64,000 bases of DNA from Protula sp. h YS-2021 (taxonomy: Eukaryota; Annelida; Polychaeta; Sabellida; Serpulidae), in NCBI GenBank assembly GCA_949752745.1, contig OX457031.1, positions 51,407,103 through 51,471,102 of the forward strand, in the 5' to 3' direction. The first letter of the stretch is position 1, and the number at the start of each line of letters is the position of its first letter. Both the position numbers and the translations under genes were made by a program. This document shows positions 25,411 to 36,447 of this stretch, piece by piece. The notes under the pieces are model-generated. The model was not told the origin of the DNA, did no database searches, and saw only the letters and a list, made by a program, of their open reading frames with translations.

Positions 25411-28400
25411 CTGTAAAATAATTTGCACAAGTGTAAAACATGTGTATCTAGCAAAATAAATTTGTGAGTTTACATTAAGTGTCGAGCATTGCAAAAGATA
25501 AGGCGAGATTATAAAATGTAAGTGCAATGAACTGTCAATTCTTGCGAAAGCACACGTTACATTCAATATAGTTTTCGCAACGCTATTAACAGAACCACGC
25601 GAAATGTACCACCTAAAATTTATGTGAACCGAATGCTTTCTGTTAAATCCTACCTTTAGTTTTCTTGGGACTCTCTGACCTGCGGCTGTGACCGGATTTC
25701 TTCCGTTTCTTTTTCATAAGTGATGATACTGAGGTGACAGGCAAAGGAATTTCATATTCCACCTCGTCTGAAAGAAAAACATAAATGAACACGTCTAAAT
25801 GCAATGTTTTTGCTTATATGCAAGAGAAATTAATTATACATAGTGAAGGGTCAACAACATACAATTAAAAACAATGTTAAATATTCATCTACACTAAAAT
25901 TTTCTTAGTCTCTCACTCCATGCGAAATGTGAAGTACATCTTTCTTTAATATTTTTGCTTGTATGCTTGTACCTGAACTATCGTCTGAAGCATCAGCGGT
26001 CGGTGGAGCAGGAGCGGAAGGAGCTGCTGTTTGTTGTTTTTTTGCTTTGGTACTTTTTTTCTTCTGCGCTTTCAGGAAATTGAAGATTTCTCTCACAGAA
26101 CGACCCAGTAACATTTCCTCGTCTCGAACTCGATCCTCCACTTCATCTAACGTTGGAAGACTACCTCTGTGGTGTAATTCTTTCTTGAATATGGTCTTCA
26201 TGAGAGCCACTTCAACTTCACTGAAGTGGGGACGAGTTGCTTGATCGCCTGTAAAAACATAAAAAAATGCCACTTTGTTATAAATAACATTGGCGGAGTT
26301 GCAGCAGTACCAAAAACCTGCGAAATTCAAAGGTCACACATTTTATTACTACTGTCTCATGTTTTGTACAGCCTTGTAAATGATAATTACATTCTGAACA
26401 ATGTTTAAAAAAAAAATAATAAAAAAAAAACGTTTAATGAAATAGTCATTACAAATATCACCCCTTTATCATCTTACACAACTTTACTCCTGACTGTTTA
26501 CGCACAATTCAAGCGAAATCCGATTAATAGGTTTCTTACCCAGCAGTCGTTGCTCCGTCTCTCTTATGACGTCCACTTCTCCCTCTCCGTCTGATTCTTC
26601 AACATCACCTGCGAACAGCATAGACGGGTATCAAATTAACTCCCAATTACATATACACGTCATTTTCGCGCCAAACTGAACTGTGTGTTACTTCAAATCT
26701 TCTCAGCTGTAAAACATACATGGGAACGAGGTCGAAAAAAGTAGGAAAATAAACGTACTGAAACACACACATCTTAAAACATTTTTTGGGTTTTTTAACA
26801 TCTCCCTGTTACAAAGTCAGCTAACTATACTTTTCAAATTTTCTTACAAATTTTGAAGTACATTTTGCACGTAAAGTGCAACATAAACCTACTTTCCGTT
26901 GGTCCACCCTGTGCAGTCACCTCGCCAATTTCCACATCCGGCAACGCTTCGTAGCCCGTTTGTTGGTATGGTTCCCTTGGCTTCCCACTGTTTATGGCAA
27001 TGAGGACCTGTGCCACTTTACTCTTTTCGACAATGTCGACCGGTAATCTGTAGTAATCCCTATGAACCCTTATGTCGTGACCCATGAAATTTGCCAAAAA
27101 GTCCTGCTCTACGTGCGGCAAGTTTAACACTTGCGACATCGTTGCAAGGTGTTTTCGCATGTTTGTTGAATTAAAAATGTTCAAGTCGGTAAGGCCTGCT
27201 TCCACTGCTACCTTTTTTACCGCGACGTGCCCCTCCATCGGTGTGTTATAATTTCCGGGACGTGCAAAGACATAAACCGAGTTCTTGTGGACGTACTTTT
27301 CGCGTAGCTTCAGCAGCAGCTTGATGTTTTCGTGCATATCGTTTGTTAACAGCACCGATATTCGTCTAGAGCATTTCCCCAAGAACTCAATCCTGATCAA
27401 TTTGCTTGCCAACTGCTTTTCGAATTCCTGCATTCCCGCTAGATATTCGGGATCTGGCTCTGATGAAATTTTCAGACCGTCAGTTAAATCCTTCAATAGC
27501 AACCTTTCGACCTCACCACTGCGTTTTCTGTTGAACATTATCACCTGTGCGAGGGTATACACCACGACTTCCCTATAGATGTCTTCTTTCGCCGGTTTCG
27601 TATGAAGTACCTTCATTCTGTTCGATATGTGTTGGAAAAACTTGTCAATGTCTTGAAACATTGGCAGAATTTTTCTCTTGTTAAATTTTCGTCGCTTTAG
27701 CAGGAAGTTAGCTCGTCTGGACAAACATGTGTAATAACGATCGAGCACAGAATGGAACACAGAGGCAATCTTGTTTTTCGAGTAGTCTCCATTTCGTAGG
27801 CAATGCATCTCGTATTCGGTTGCAAGGGTTCTTAGAGTTCCTCCTAATCTCATAACCGCCGATGGATGGCTGAATTCTTCTTGTGATGCTGGTCCTTCGT
27901 CCTGGGACATTTTAATAACGCTCTCCATTAGCCTGTAGTGGCCAGGGTGGACTAGGTCTTCACTGCTTACGAAAACATCGGGATATTTCTCGCGACACAG
28001 CTTAAGTAACTTTGCCAAAGCTATGACGGGTTGTGTTATCATACTTTGCGCCTTCGACATATGACCATGTTTATCGGATAAAAATTCCATCAGCTCTAGC
28101 AGCAACTTGTCGTTCTTTATGATCTCCGTCGTATGACACGGGTGCATGCGTGCCAAAGCCTTTTTAACAGATTCAGACTTGGTGTCCACTTGCATCATTT
28201 TAGCTCTTGCCTCAGGAACAAGTCGTTTTCGCGTAGTTTTTTCGGGCGTATCAATTTTCTCTCCTTTTTCCCGTCGATCTGCATTTTGCTTACATTCCCT
28301 CCTTTGATGACGTGCGAAGTTTTCTTTCGTTATCATTGCCTTGCAGTATGGACACAACAGGTACTCTTTTTCTTCAGTCGCTCTCTCCCTCTTCCTCATG

Positions 28401-31400
28401 GTGTTTCGGTATTTGACAATTAAGTCTTTCAACCCTTTCTTTTTGGCCTGTTTGTTGTACCAATAATCTCCCAATTTTCGAATTCTATCCCATTCCAATG
28501 CACGACAACGCTTGTCTTTGATTTCTTTTATAACTTTTATTTCGTCTTCGTTTCGATGGACGCCTGTGCAATGTTCGGCTACACGTGCAATCAATTTGTG
28601 ACAGAAGAAACAACAATGCTTTTTTTTACTGGCTGGGTCCAGTCTTGGTAGATCGAAATCACTATCCGCAGTTGCTACCGTTGAAGATTCAATTGCAGTA
28701 GCTGGTTCTGTATCCGAGGTTTCGCTTCTTAAAGCTGATGGTGTTGAAACCGTTCGTTTCGCTGACTTGCGACGTGATTTCATTGGGGTCGATGTGACGG
28801 GCGTAGATACGGATCTGTCGGTACTTGAACTAAACATCGGTCCCTCTGTTGTGTCTTTTTCTCCAACAGGCACCGATGGGTCCTCCATCTGACCGTGTTC
28901 GTCGCCTGAGATCTCGCTACTTTTCACTGATCTGCGAACCGTTGCTTTCGCCGCTTTTCCTGGAGTTGTGACAGGGGTTTCATTAGACTCACTGCTACTT
29001 GTAGTAAATGTATGTTTTTTTCCTGGTAACCTTTTCTTTTTCGCAGTGGGTACGGAGTCTGAATCACCATCATGAGCGTGGCCAGAGCTTCTGACGGACT
29101 TGGGCTGTAACTCCGACTTTGTAAGATATTTCTGTCTCCCTCTTTTGTCTTTCTCTGGCGCCGATGAGGCTTTCAATTGACTGTGTTTGCCACCTGATCT
29201 CTGGCTACTTTTCACTGCTGGTCTGCGAACTATTGCTTTTGCACCTGATCTCTGGCTACTTTTCACTGCTGGTCTGCGAACCGTTGCTTTCGCTGCCTTT
29301 CGTGGAGTTGATGTGATAGGGGCTTCATCAGACTCCTCATCACTGCTACTTGAACTAAATTTATGTTTTTTTCCTGAGAGCCTTTTCTTTTTTGGAGTGG
29401 GTACGTAGTCTGAATCATGGTCACGATCGACGGAAGAGCTTTCATCGGACTGGGGCTGTAGCCTTTTCTGTTTAGGGCGAATTCGCAGTGAGAAACTCTT
29501 TGGCTTTTCTATCTGGGCCACTGATACGGGAGAACTGTTTTCTATCTGAGCCATTGGTACGGGAGAACTTAATACCGATGAATCTGAGACGTGTTGTTCA
29601 ACATTCGGTTCTAACGGAATGACCTCTCTTAGGGACACCTCGAACACCTCAGGATCACAATCTTTTCCCGCCTCTGCAATAAATATATTAACCTAAAATA
29701 GCACTGAAATTCAGACAAAGAAATCATGGCAAATGCAAAGCAAGTCATTTTTACACAAGTAGGACAAAATACTACCATACCACAGCGAATGTAACCCCCT
29801 CTCATATGTTTGCATCATGAGCTGGTTACTTCAATTTGTTAATAACATTAACTGCAAATGCTAAACCTCATATCGCACTTTTTGGTTAAAAAATAAACAT
29901 TGTTGTGTATCAACATGTCGCAGTGAAACGAACCGAATTTAAAAAAAAAAAAACCACAGCAGACTCCAGATTTAGGGCACCAAGTGGCGAGTGCTGAAAC
30001 TGAGTTCAATCTATCTTTTTTTTTCTTTGAGAAAGGGGCGGGGTGAGGGGGGGGAGAAGGTTGCAACCCACCATAGCCCCCTAATTACACCAAGTACACA
30101 TTTTTGATTCTGGTGTATCAACATATTGCAGTGAAACGAACTGAATTTTGAAAAAAAACCACAGCAGACTCCAGATTAAGGGTACCAAGAGGTGAGCGCT
30201 GAAACTGAGTTCAATCTATTTTTTTTTCTTTGAGAAAGGGGCGGGGTGAGCGGGGGGGGGGGGGGAAGGGAAAGTTGCAACCCATCGTAGCCCCCTAATT
30301 ACACCAAGTACACATTTTTGATTCCGGTGTATCAACATATTGCAGTGAAACGAACTGAATTTTGAAAAAAAAAACCACAGCAGACTCCAGATTAAGGGTA
30401 CCAAGAGGTGAGCGCTGAAACTGAGTTCAATCTATTTTTTTTTCTTTGAGAAAGGGGCGGGGTGAGGGGGGGGGGGGGAGAGGGAAGGTTGCAACCCATC
30501 GTAGCCCCCTAATTACACCAAGTACACATTTTTGATTCTGGTGTATCAACATATTGCAGTGAAACGAACTGAATTTTGAAAAAAAAAACCACAGCAGACT
30601 CCAGATTAAGGGTACCAAGAGGTGAGCGCTGAAACTGAGTTCAATCTATTTTTTTTTCTTTGAGAAAGGGGCGGGGTGAGGGGGGGGGAGAGGGAAGGTT
30701 GCAACCCATCGTAGCCCCCTAATTACACCAAGTACACATTTTTGATTCTGGTGTATCAACATATTGCAGTGAAACGAACTGAATTTTGAAAAAAAAAACC
30801 ACAGCAGACTCCAGATTAAGGGTACCAAGAGGTGAGCGCTGAAACTGAGTTCAATCTATTTTTTTTTCTTTGAGAAAGGGGCGGGGTGAGGGGGGGGAGA
30901 GGGAAGGTTGCAACCCATCGTAGCCCCCTAATTACACCAAGTACACATTTTTGATTCTGGTGTATCAACATATTGCAGTGAAACGAACTGAATTTTGAAA
31001 AAAAACCACAGCAGACTCCAGATTAAGGGTACCAAGAGGTGAGCGCTGAAACTGAGTTCAATCTATTTTTTTTTCTTTGAGAAAGGGGCGGGGTGAGGGG
31101 AGGAGAGGGAAGGTTGCAACCCATCATAGCTCCCTAATTACACCAAGTACACTTTCTTCATTCTGGTGTATCGACATGTTGCAGTGAAACGAACTGAATT
31201 TTGAATAATAATAAACATAGGCATCGGAGATGCAGAGCCTTCAGCCAATAACAGCTACATCACTGTGGTCCAGTTACTCTTTTGAAATACCGCCCGGATA
31301 AAAACAACATACAAGGTGCAACGGATGAAGCGGCGGACGGGTGTTTGCACATTTACACTATATATACTTTCTTCCTGTAAAGTTTCGTGAAGCTCCGATA

Positions 31401-34400
31401 AATAGTTTTTGAGATATCGCCCAGACAAAAAAATTTACGGACAGACGAACGGACAGACCGATAGCAATAGCTCCCTACTAACACCAATATTACGTCCTGC
31501 GATTTTGTGAAACAAGCCGTTTGGGTGTGGGGGCGGTCTCGCCAGCAATAATGTCTTCGTTTAACGGTATTAATATTTTTCTGACCACTACACTTTACCA
31601 CTGCACAAATGCTCAATACCAGCGAAATGGACATCGCATAAAAACTATTTTACTTACCACCTTTTGTTTCTTCTGTCAGCGCGCAAAACCTTTCCAAGAC
31701 ATGGTGCTGTTGCTCTTGCATAAGGTCCTCCTCCCTTACAGCTGTTGATGGAATAGGCCGCTGCCGAGATGTTACGGGTGCACTACAGGTCGTCAAGTGC
31801 TCTAGAAATTCAGGATCAGGTTCGGCGTCATCACGCAACATCTCAGAAAATGATAAATTTGGAAAAAAGTTTTGCTCTTGTGCTGTTGTAGCTTGTGGCT
31901 GACAAAGTTCATGGCTAGTTTGCTCCTGCCCCTCCCCCTCATCACTTGCTTTGGCCAAGACATCTGCTGAAACAAAAGAAATAAAAACAAAATGCATTTC
32001 TAAATATCTTTTCCATATAAAACACACTCAACATGCGAAACGCGATATTGCTATGTTTTAGACTTGCACTTAACCTGGATGGTTTCGCTTGCTTGACGTC
32101 CTCATCAGTTTACAACCATACCGTAAAATGTATTATATTGTATTAAAGCATACAGCTAAAAAAAAAATGAAATACGTAAAACCTACCCAAAATAGCACTT
32201 GTATCTACTGTTTGCAGTGAAGACCTGGGTTCAATGTGGGAAAAAGTTATGCCTTCAGGTTTCAGTCCTTCTACCACATCCCTCACAACACATGTCGCAA
32301 TTTCCTGTCCCGCAAATACCTCCGCATCTACCCCTCCAGGCCTCTGTACCATCCTGCAAACAAGTCCGGCAGCTTCTACAACAAAACAAAATGACAGACA
32401 TGAGAGTTACACAAGCAAATGGTAAATGCATTTATGTGATATACGCGAAACCAGATGCACTGCACACTTTTTTTATGTTCAACTTACTTGATAACACATC
32501 TAAAATGAGAAAGAAACAAAGCCAATAAATAACTCTGAGTTACCTTGTTGATTAAAGTGCAAGGCGAAAAGCGCTGTATTTTAATTGATAACAAAGCTAA
32601 ATACGACTTACCCATTGCATTTGCAAGGTAGGTATTCCCTGGTTGGACCGTGTAAGTACCTTCCGTCTTGTGGGACAACTCAAAGATCTTGACTGGTTGA
32701 GGTACAGGTTTCACCACTCCTAAAAAAGTTAAAAGGATTTTGAATTTAAGTCATATTTTAGTTTCTTTCCGAGCATTTTTCGTGGGCGCAAACACAAAAT
32801 TATTTGGAACAGCGAAATGGGCTGCAGTAGCAAACCCTAAAAACAAAAATAAGCAACACACGAGGTGACCACTTTAAACACAGCTGGGCAACAGAACATC
32901 TTATGCTTCAATAGTTAAAAAAAAATACACTTACCAAGTAATTTGCCCTCAAACGACTCTGTAGCACCCAATTTCGCATCTTCAGCCAGTTTTGTGTTAC
33001 TAAAATGTGTAGCTGCCCCCTCTTTCTTTGACTTGCTGGCAAACTTTTGTAAAAGGGCACCAACGCCCGTAATAACGGTATCGCTTCCCGGACTACATTC
33101 AAAAGTGTCCCTGTCTTCTGTCTCACGCCTTCCCCTTGCTGCTACGGGAACATTTTCTGAAAATGTATCACATTCTAACTACATAAGCGAAATGAGCAGC
33201 ACATCAAAGCTGGACACCCTGGATTGCATTTGTTTTGCAAACTCTAAACCACTGCGGATTCGCACGACAGAGACTGACAACTTCACGTGAAATCAAAATG
33301 CCAACTACGCTTAAAGAGACCATGTAGCGGCCAGGAATAACCTTTACATTCAATCTTCAATTCAAAGCTGTACTCACAAAACTCTTTCAATCACATTCGG
33401 AAGACCTGGAGGGCCACTACTGCTGTTGCCCTACTTGAATTTTGCACGTGACATCCTGCTAAGGCAGTGCTTAAGCAATGCCTAAGCAGGATTTCACATG
33501 CAAAATCCAAATAGGATAGCAGCAGTAATTGCCCCCCCCCCAGGTCTTCCGTAATCACAGCAGTGATAAGCAGTCCTTTTCGCCGACAACCATAATGCAA
33601 GAAAAAAGTTTTGAATTCTTTAAAATGCCAGCACCCGATTCCCTTGACCAAATCTGCACTACTGCTACATATGTCAGGATACTCCTTCCGACACACCTCA
33701 GCAACAATTCTTACCCTTTATAAATGCAAAAGCATCACTTACCCAGCGACTTCTCATAAGACGCCCCTTGAACAGCCGATTCCGCATTCGCTGTGTCTTT
33801 TTCGCCCTGCGATGAATGTGTGTGTGCCCCCTCTTCCCTTTTCACCGATCTCTCACAAAGCTCCTTTAACATGATATCAACGCCCGTAATGACGCAATCG
33901 CTGTCCGAACTACGTTCTTCGGATTGCGCCACCCCCTCCCCAACGGTGACCGTAACGTCTGTGTCACGGCTTCCGATTGCAGCAACGGGGACATTTTCTG
34001 AAAAAGTATAACACTGGTATTACAAACGCTAAATCACTGAATTCGTACGACAGAGACACTGACAACTTCACATCAAGTCAAAACAGCAACTAAATTTGAA
34101 AAGACCATGAAGCGCCCAGGAATAACCTTCACATTTCATCTTCAATTCAAAGCTGAACTGTACAAAACTCTTACAATCTTAGCAGTGGGCACCGATAAGC
34201 AGTCCGTTTCGCCGACAACCACAACGCACGAAAAATGTTTTGAATTCTTTGAAACGTCAGCACCTGGTTGGCTTGACCAAATCTGCACTAGTGCTACATA
34301 TATCCCGATACACCTTCCGACACATCTCAGCAACAATTCTTACCCTTTATAAATGCAAAAGCATCACTTACCCAGCGACTTCTCAGACGACGCCCCTTCA

Positions 34401-36447
34401 ACAGCCGATTCCGCATTCGCTGAGAGTTTTGTGTCTTTCTCGCCCTGCGATGAATGTGTGTTAGCCGACTCTACCCTTTTCACTGGTCTCTCACAAAGCT
34501 CTTTTGACATGGTTTTAACGCCTTGAATGACGCAATCGCTGCCCGAACTACGTTCTTCGGATTGCGCCACCCCCTCCCCAACGGTGGCCGTAACTTCTGT
34601 CTCATGGCTTTCGATCGCTGCAACGGGGATATTGTATGAAAATTCTGTGCAAGCGAAATGAACACATGTTTTAAAATTAATTTGAACTCTGTGATTTCTT
34701 CCAATGCCAATGTTTCATTCTAATGTAACAGCCGAGTCATAAACTATGACGTCCTTATTTAATCCTTGAACAATTTAAAGCTTAGCCGCACAGGACATGC
34801 ATGTTCAAAATTCTGACAACAGTCCGTTTCGCTCCAGTCTTACAAGTTCCGGTTCAGGAAAATAACGAAACTGCCCTTCGGATCACACCCACAGACACAC
34901 AAAAAAAAAGATGTCGAATGAAACGAGAAATACGCGTCAAGCAAAATATATGTTGTATATTCGTCCATCTGTTATTACCTGAAATCGACGCAGGGATATT
35001 TTCCGCTGCTTTCTTAATCTGGCTACAGGCTTGGTTAACATCCGAACTGTCATCACTATCTTTAACCGGTCCCCCAACAATTTCACCCACAAAATGGGTC
35101 AAGTGGCTCTGATCCCTGCGGCATAACCTCTTTGCGGCTTCTGCCCAGGCCTTGATATATCCCTTCCCGGGGTTTTTACACACCTCTTCTGCAGAAAAAA
35201 ATGACGGAATACTTAATCATTCCACATTTCATTCCATACAAGTTTAGACGCACATAAATCATTCCCAAAAACCATGCGAAAACACACTGTGTGTAAAGGA
35301 AAACGATACTTTTTTATCATTCCAAGGCGTGAGCACAAAAATGACACGGACACAATGGTAATTTAAGTTTGTGTTCCACGCAAGTTACAGAGAGAACAGA
35401 TACCGAAGAGAAAATTTAAAAATAGGTGTTATACGAATAAGTACAATCTCGCATATACAGTCCGTTTAGCAATGAGAACGTGCAACTGGCAATACAGGGA
35501 TTCGGCACTTCATCTAAAATACTGAAAAATACAAGTCCTTTTGGGTCTGATGCTTCCAGTTAGATAATCGAACCTGCAAACTAATGAAGCATTAGCATGC
35601 AAAACTCAACGGAAACGGGGATTTGCAAACCATAAAACGACAAAACAGACATTTAACCCAATCACCGGGAAGGAAAAAAATCGAACAAGTATAATCTCGC
35701 ATATACAGTTCGTTTAGCAATGAGAACGTGCAACTGGCAATACAGGGATTCAGCATTTCATCTAAGATACTGAAAAATACAAGTCCTTTTGAGTCTGATG
35801 CTTCCGGCTAGATAATCGAACCTGCAAACTTATGAAGCACTATCATGCAAAACGGAGATTTGCAAACCGACATTTAACCCAATCACAGGGAAGGAAAAAA
35901 TCTGTCATTTCTTAATAACATATTACCAATTCCCACAGCCATAGGAAACGGTTTGAGCTTCCTGGGATCGGAAACTTTCTCCGGACTAAAAATGAAAGAA
36001 TGTTTTGAAATCATGGATCACTCTCAGCTGCTGTAAGGACGTCACTTCTGTCCTTGTCAAGTTTTTTTTTCAGTTATTACAGGAGCAAAAAAAAAATGTT
36101 ACGATACACTGGTCTTTCAACTCTACAAAAGTATAATTTCTGCGAATAGGACGTCATCATTCCACAAGAACACGCAAAAACAAAAGGGAATCTAAATCAA
36201 ACTGGTTGTACAGGACGTCCACGACCTGGAAAGGAAAGCAATAGAAAAAAAGTTTAAGAACTTACGCAAAGTCAAAACCGCAAAACGAGACTTCTATACT
36301 TCCGTCAGGGTCCCGGCCTTCCACATGTGCAGGCCACCACTTCCTTCTATAGATGTGAAGCACAACGTCACCTGTTCTGTAGCGCTGCAGATCAACGAAC
36401 TGTTCTTGGACCTTGGTCTTTTTAATCCACCCTTTTTTCCGCGGCAT
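25184..36447 (-). CDS. PWWP-zinc finger-tyrosine recombinase protein of the giant element (14 exons, ~1747 aa)
   Basis: Exons in gene order: 36447-36266, 35985-35927, 35188-34979, 34617-34372, 33997-33743, 33156-32935, 32719-32612, 32375-32187, 31963-31658, 29673-26893, 26608-26540, 26248-25973, 25767-25654 and 25410-25184 (TAA stop). All borders are GT-AG and the sum is 5244 nt, 1748 codons with the stop. Domain order: PWWP-like (about 20-105, WWP core), three paralogous exon modules (151-391), basic Ser-rich region (about 600-930), C2H2-like (about 944) and C2HC-like (about 1030) fingers, tyrosine recombinase (about 1290-1470) and two SANT/Myb-like modules (about 1543-1608 and 1673-1740). 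PWWP domains usually bind methylated histone H3; tyrosine recombinases cut and rejoin DNA through a covalent tyrosine. Presumed role: excision and integration of the element. An upstream 5'UTR exon is likely, since a strong acceptor directly precedes the ATG. A domesticated host gene is the main alternative. Confidence 0.85.
25654..25767 (-). CDS. Recombinase gene exon 13: basic linker
   Basis: 114 nt, phase 1-1. It contains MKKKRKKSGHSRRSESPKK, a likely nuclear localisation signal. Acceptor TTTCAG, donor GTAGGA. Confidence 0.65.
25973..26248 (-). CDS. Recombinase gene exon 12: first SANT/Myb-like module
   Basis: 276 nt, phase 1-1. RPHFSEVEVALMKTIFKKEL then GSLPTLDEVEDRV and LLGRSVREIFNFLKAQ give a three-helix pattern like the tail seen after animal tyrosine-recombinase-like proteins. 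A Lys-rich and Ala/Pro-rich linker follows. Confidence 0.7.
26540..26608 (-). CDS. Recombinase gene exon 11
   Basis: 69 nt, phase 1-1, acidic: DVEESDGEGEVDVIRETEQR. Acceptor TTCGCAG, donor GTAAGA. Confidence 0.65.
26893..29673 (-). CDS. Recombinase gene exon 10: zinc fingers and tyrosine recombinase domain
   Basis: A 2781-nt exon, phase 1-1, with acceptor TTGCAG and donor GTAGGT. The first third is rich in Ser, Lys and Pro, with repeated KKKRLxGKKH and KATVRR motifs (likely nuclear localisation). Finger motifs HCCFFCHK...HCTGVH and LLCPYCKA...HQRREC follow. Catalytic signature, numbered in the full protein: Arg in NRKRSGEVERL (about 1310), a Lys in GKCSRRISVLLT, box II NMRKHLAT (Arg about 1432, His about 1434), FMGHD (His about 1458) and nucleophile DYYR (Tyr about 1466/1467). 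The spacing of His III to Tyr (8-9 residues) fits the family. The usual box II His/Lys three residues before the Arg is Thr. Read-through of the donor would add ~20 residues before a stop at 26834. Confidence 0.88.
29940..31200. repeat. Six-copy ~206-216-bp tandem repeat in intron 9
   Basis: Units start at ACCACAGCAGACTCCAGA, at about 29953, 30158, 30374, 30588, 30798 and 31005. Each has a poly-A run, a T-rich run, a G-rich run (GGGGCGGGGTGAGGGG) and GCAACCCATCGTAGCCCC. Similar modules occur once in the right arms (about 18000-18060 and 38560-38640). The interior copies are nearly identical, pointing to recent expansion. Confidence 0.92.
31210..31500. repeat. Dispersed invertebrate repeat fragment with GGACAGAC motif
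   Basis: Two related half-units (TGAAATACCGCCCGGAT and TGAGATATCGCCCAGAC) end in ACGGACAGACGAACGGACAG. The same GGACGGACGGAC signature is at about 39073-39093 and 49071-49102. No coding potential. Confidence 0.5.
31658..31966 (-). CDS. Recombinase gene exon 9, with NAGNAG acceptor
   Basis: Encodes DVLAKASDEGEGQEQTSH to EERFCALTEETKGG-type acidic and Gln-rich sequence. The acceptor reads TTTCAGCAG, so the exon may start at 31966 or 31963, adding or dropping one alanine without changing frame. Donor GTAAGT. Confidence 0.7.
32187..32375 (-). CDS. Recombinase gene exon 8
   Basis: 189 nt, phase 1-1, encoding EAAGLVCRMVQRPGGVDAEV then FAGQEIATCVVRDVVEGLKP. Donor GTAGGT. The composition suggests a folded small domain that I cannot name. 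Confidence 0.7.
32612..32719 (-). CDS. Recombinase gene exon 7
   Basis: 108 nt, phase 1-1, encoding VVKPVPQPVKIFELSHKTEG and onward to NTYLANAMG. Acceptor TTTTTTAG, donor GTAAGT. No known domain. Confidence 0.7.
32935..33156 (-). CDS. Recombinase gene exon 6 (diverged linker module)
   Basis: 222 nt, phase 1-1. It reads ENVPVAARGRRETEDRD then SPGSDTVITGVGALLQKF and ends FEGKLLG. It shares the NVPVAA start, the SD-VITG core and the -LLG end with exons 4 and 5, so it is an older duplicate. Confidence 0.7.
33396..33552. mobile_element. Foldback MITE-like element in intron 5 with 7-bp target duplication
   Basis: The 157-bp near-palindrome has TCGGAAGACCTGG at one end and AGGTCTTCCG at the other. 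It is flanked by AATCACA at 33389-33395 and 33553-33559. The paralogous intron positions without the insert (11625-11650 and about 34175) read through AATC-AGCAGTGGGCAC, giving an internal empty site. It has no coding capacity; the family is not recognised. Confidence 0.85.
33743..33997 (-). CDS. Recombinase gene exon 5 (repeated linker module)
   Basis: 255 nt, phase 1-1. It reads ENVPVAAIGSRDTDVTVTVG then AQSEERSSDSDCVITG and KELCERSVKR. Close paralogue of exon 4; the domain is unrecognised. Confidence 0.75.
34372..34617 (-). CDS. Recombinase gene exon 4 (repeated linker module)
   Basis: 246 nt, phase 1-1. It contains AQSEERSSGSDCVIQG, KELCERPVKR and HSSQGEKDTKLSANAES. It is paralogous to exons 5 and 6, but uses a shifted acceptor (TTGCAG before CGATCG) because the ancestral TTTTCAG site has become TTTTCATAC. 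Low-complexity, acidic and polar; no known domain. Confidence 0.75.
34979..35188 (-). CDS. Recombinase gene exon 3: PWWP C-terminal helices
   Basis: Encodes EEVCKNPGKGYIKAWAEA then KRLCRRDQSHLTHFVGEIVG. The pattern YIKAWAEA matches the helical tail of PWWP domains. 210 nt, phase 1 on both sides. It has two codons more than the copy-1 versions. Confidence 0.75.
35927..35985 (-). CDS. Recombinase gene exon 2: PWWP middle
   Basis: 59 nt, encoding PETVSDPRKLKPFPMAVGI; acceptor TTTTTAG, donor GTAATA. It enters in phase 2 and leaves in phase 1. The LKPF segment fits the conserved strand before the PWWP helices. Confidence 0.75.
36266..36447 (-). CDS. Recombinase gene exon 1: start codon and PWWP core
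   Basis: Begins MPRKKGWIKKTKVQEQ and contains GDVVLHIYRRKWWPAHVEG, followed by GSIEVSFCGFD, which fits the beta-barrel part of a PWWP domain (P-W-W-P replaced by KWWP). It ends in phase 2 at donor GTAAGT. The ATG is immediately preceded by CTTTCACAG with a pyrimidine tract, so the first coding exon probably starts with a splice acceptor. Confidence 0.8.

Noticed and set aside
29848..30828. Repeated frame MVPLIWSLLWFFFSKFSS as a small gene family
   Set aside because: It is the translation of successive units of the ~210-bp satellite.
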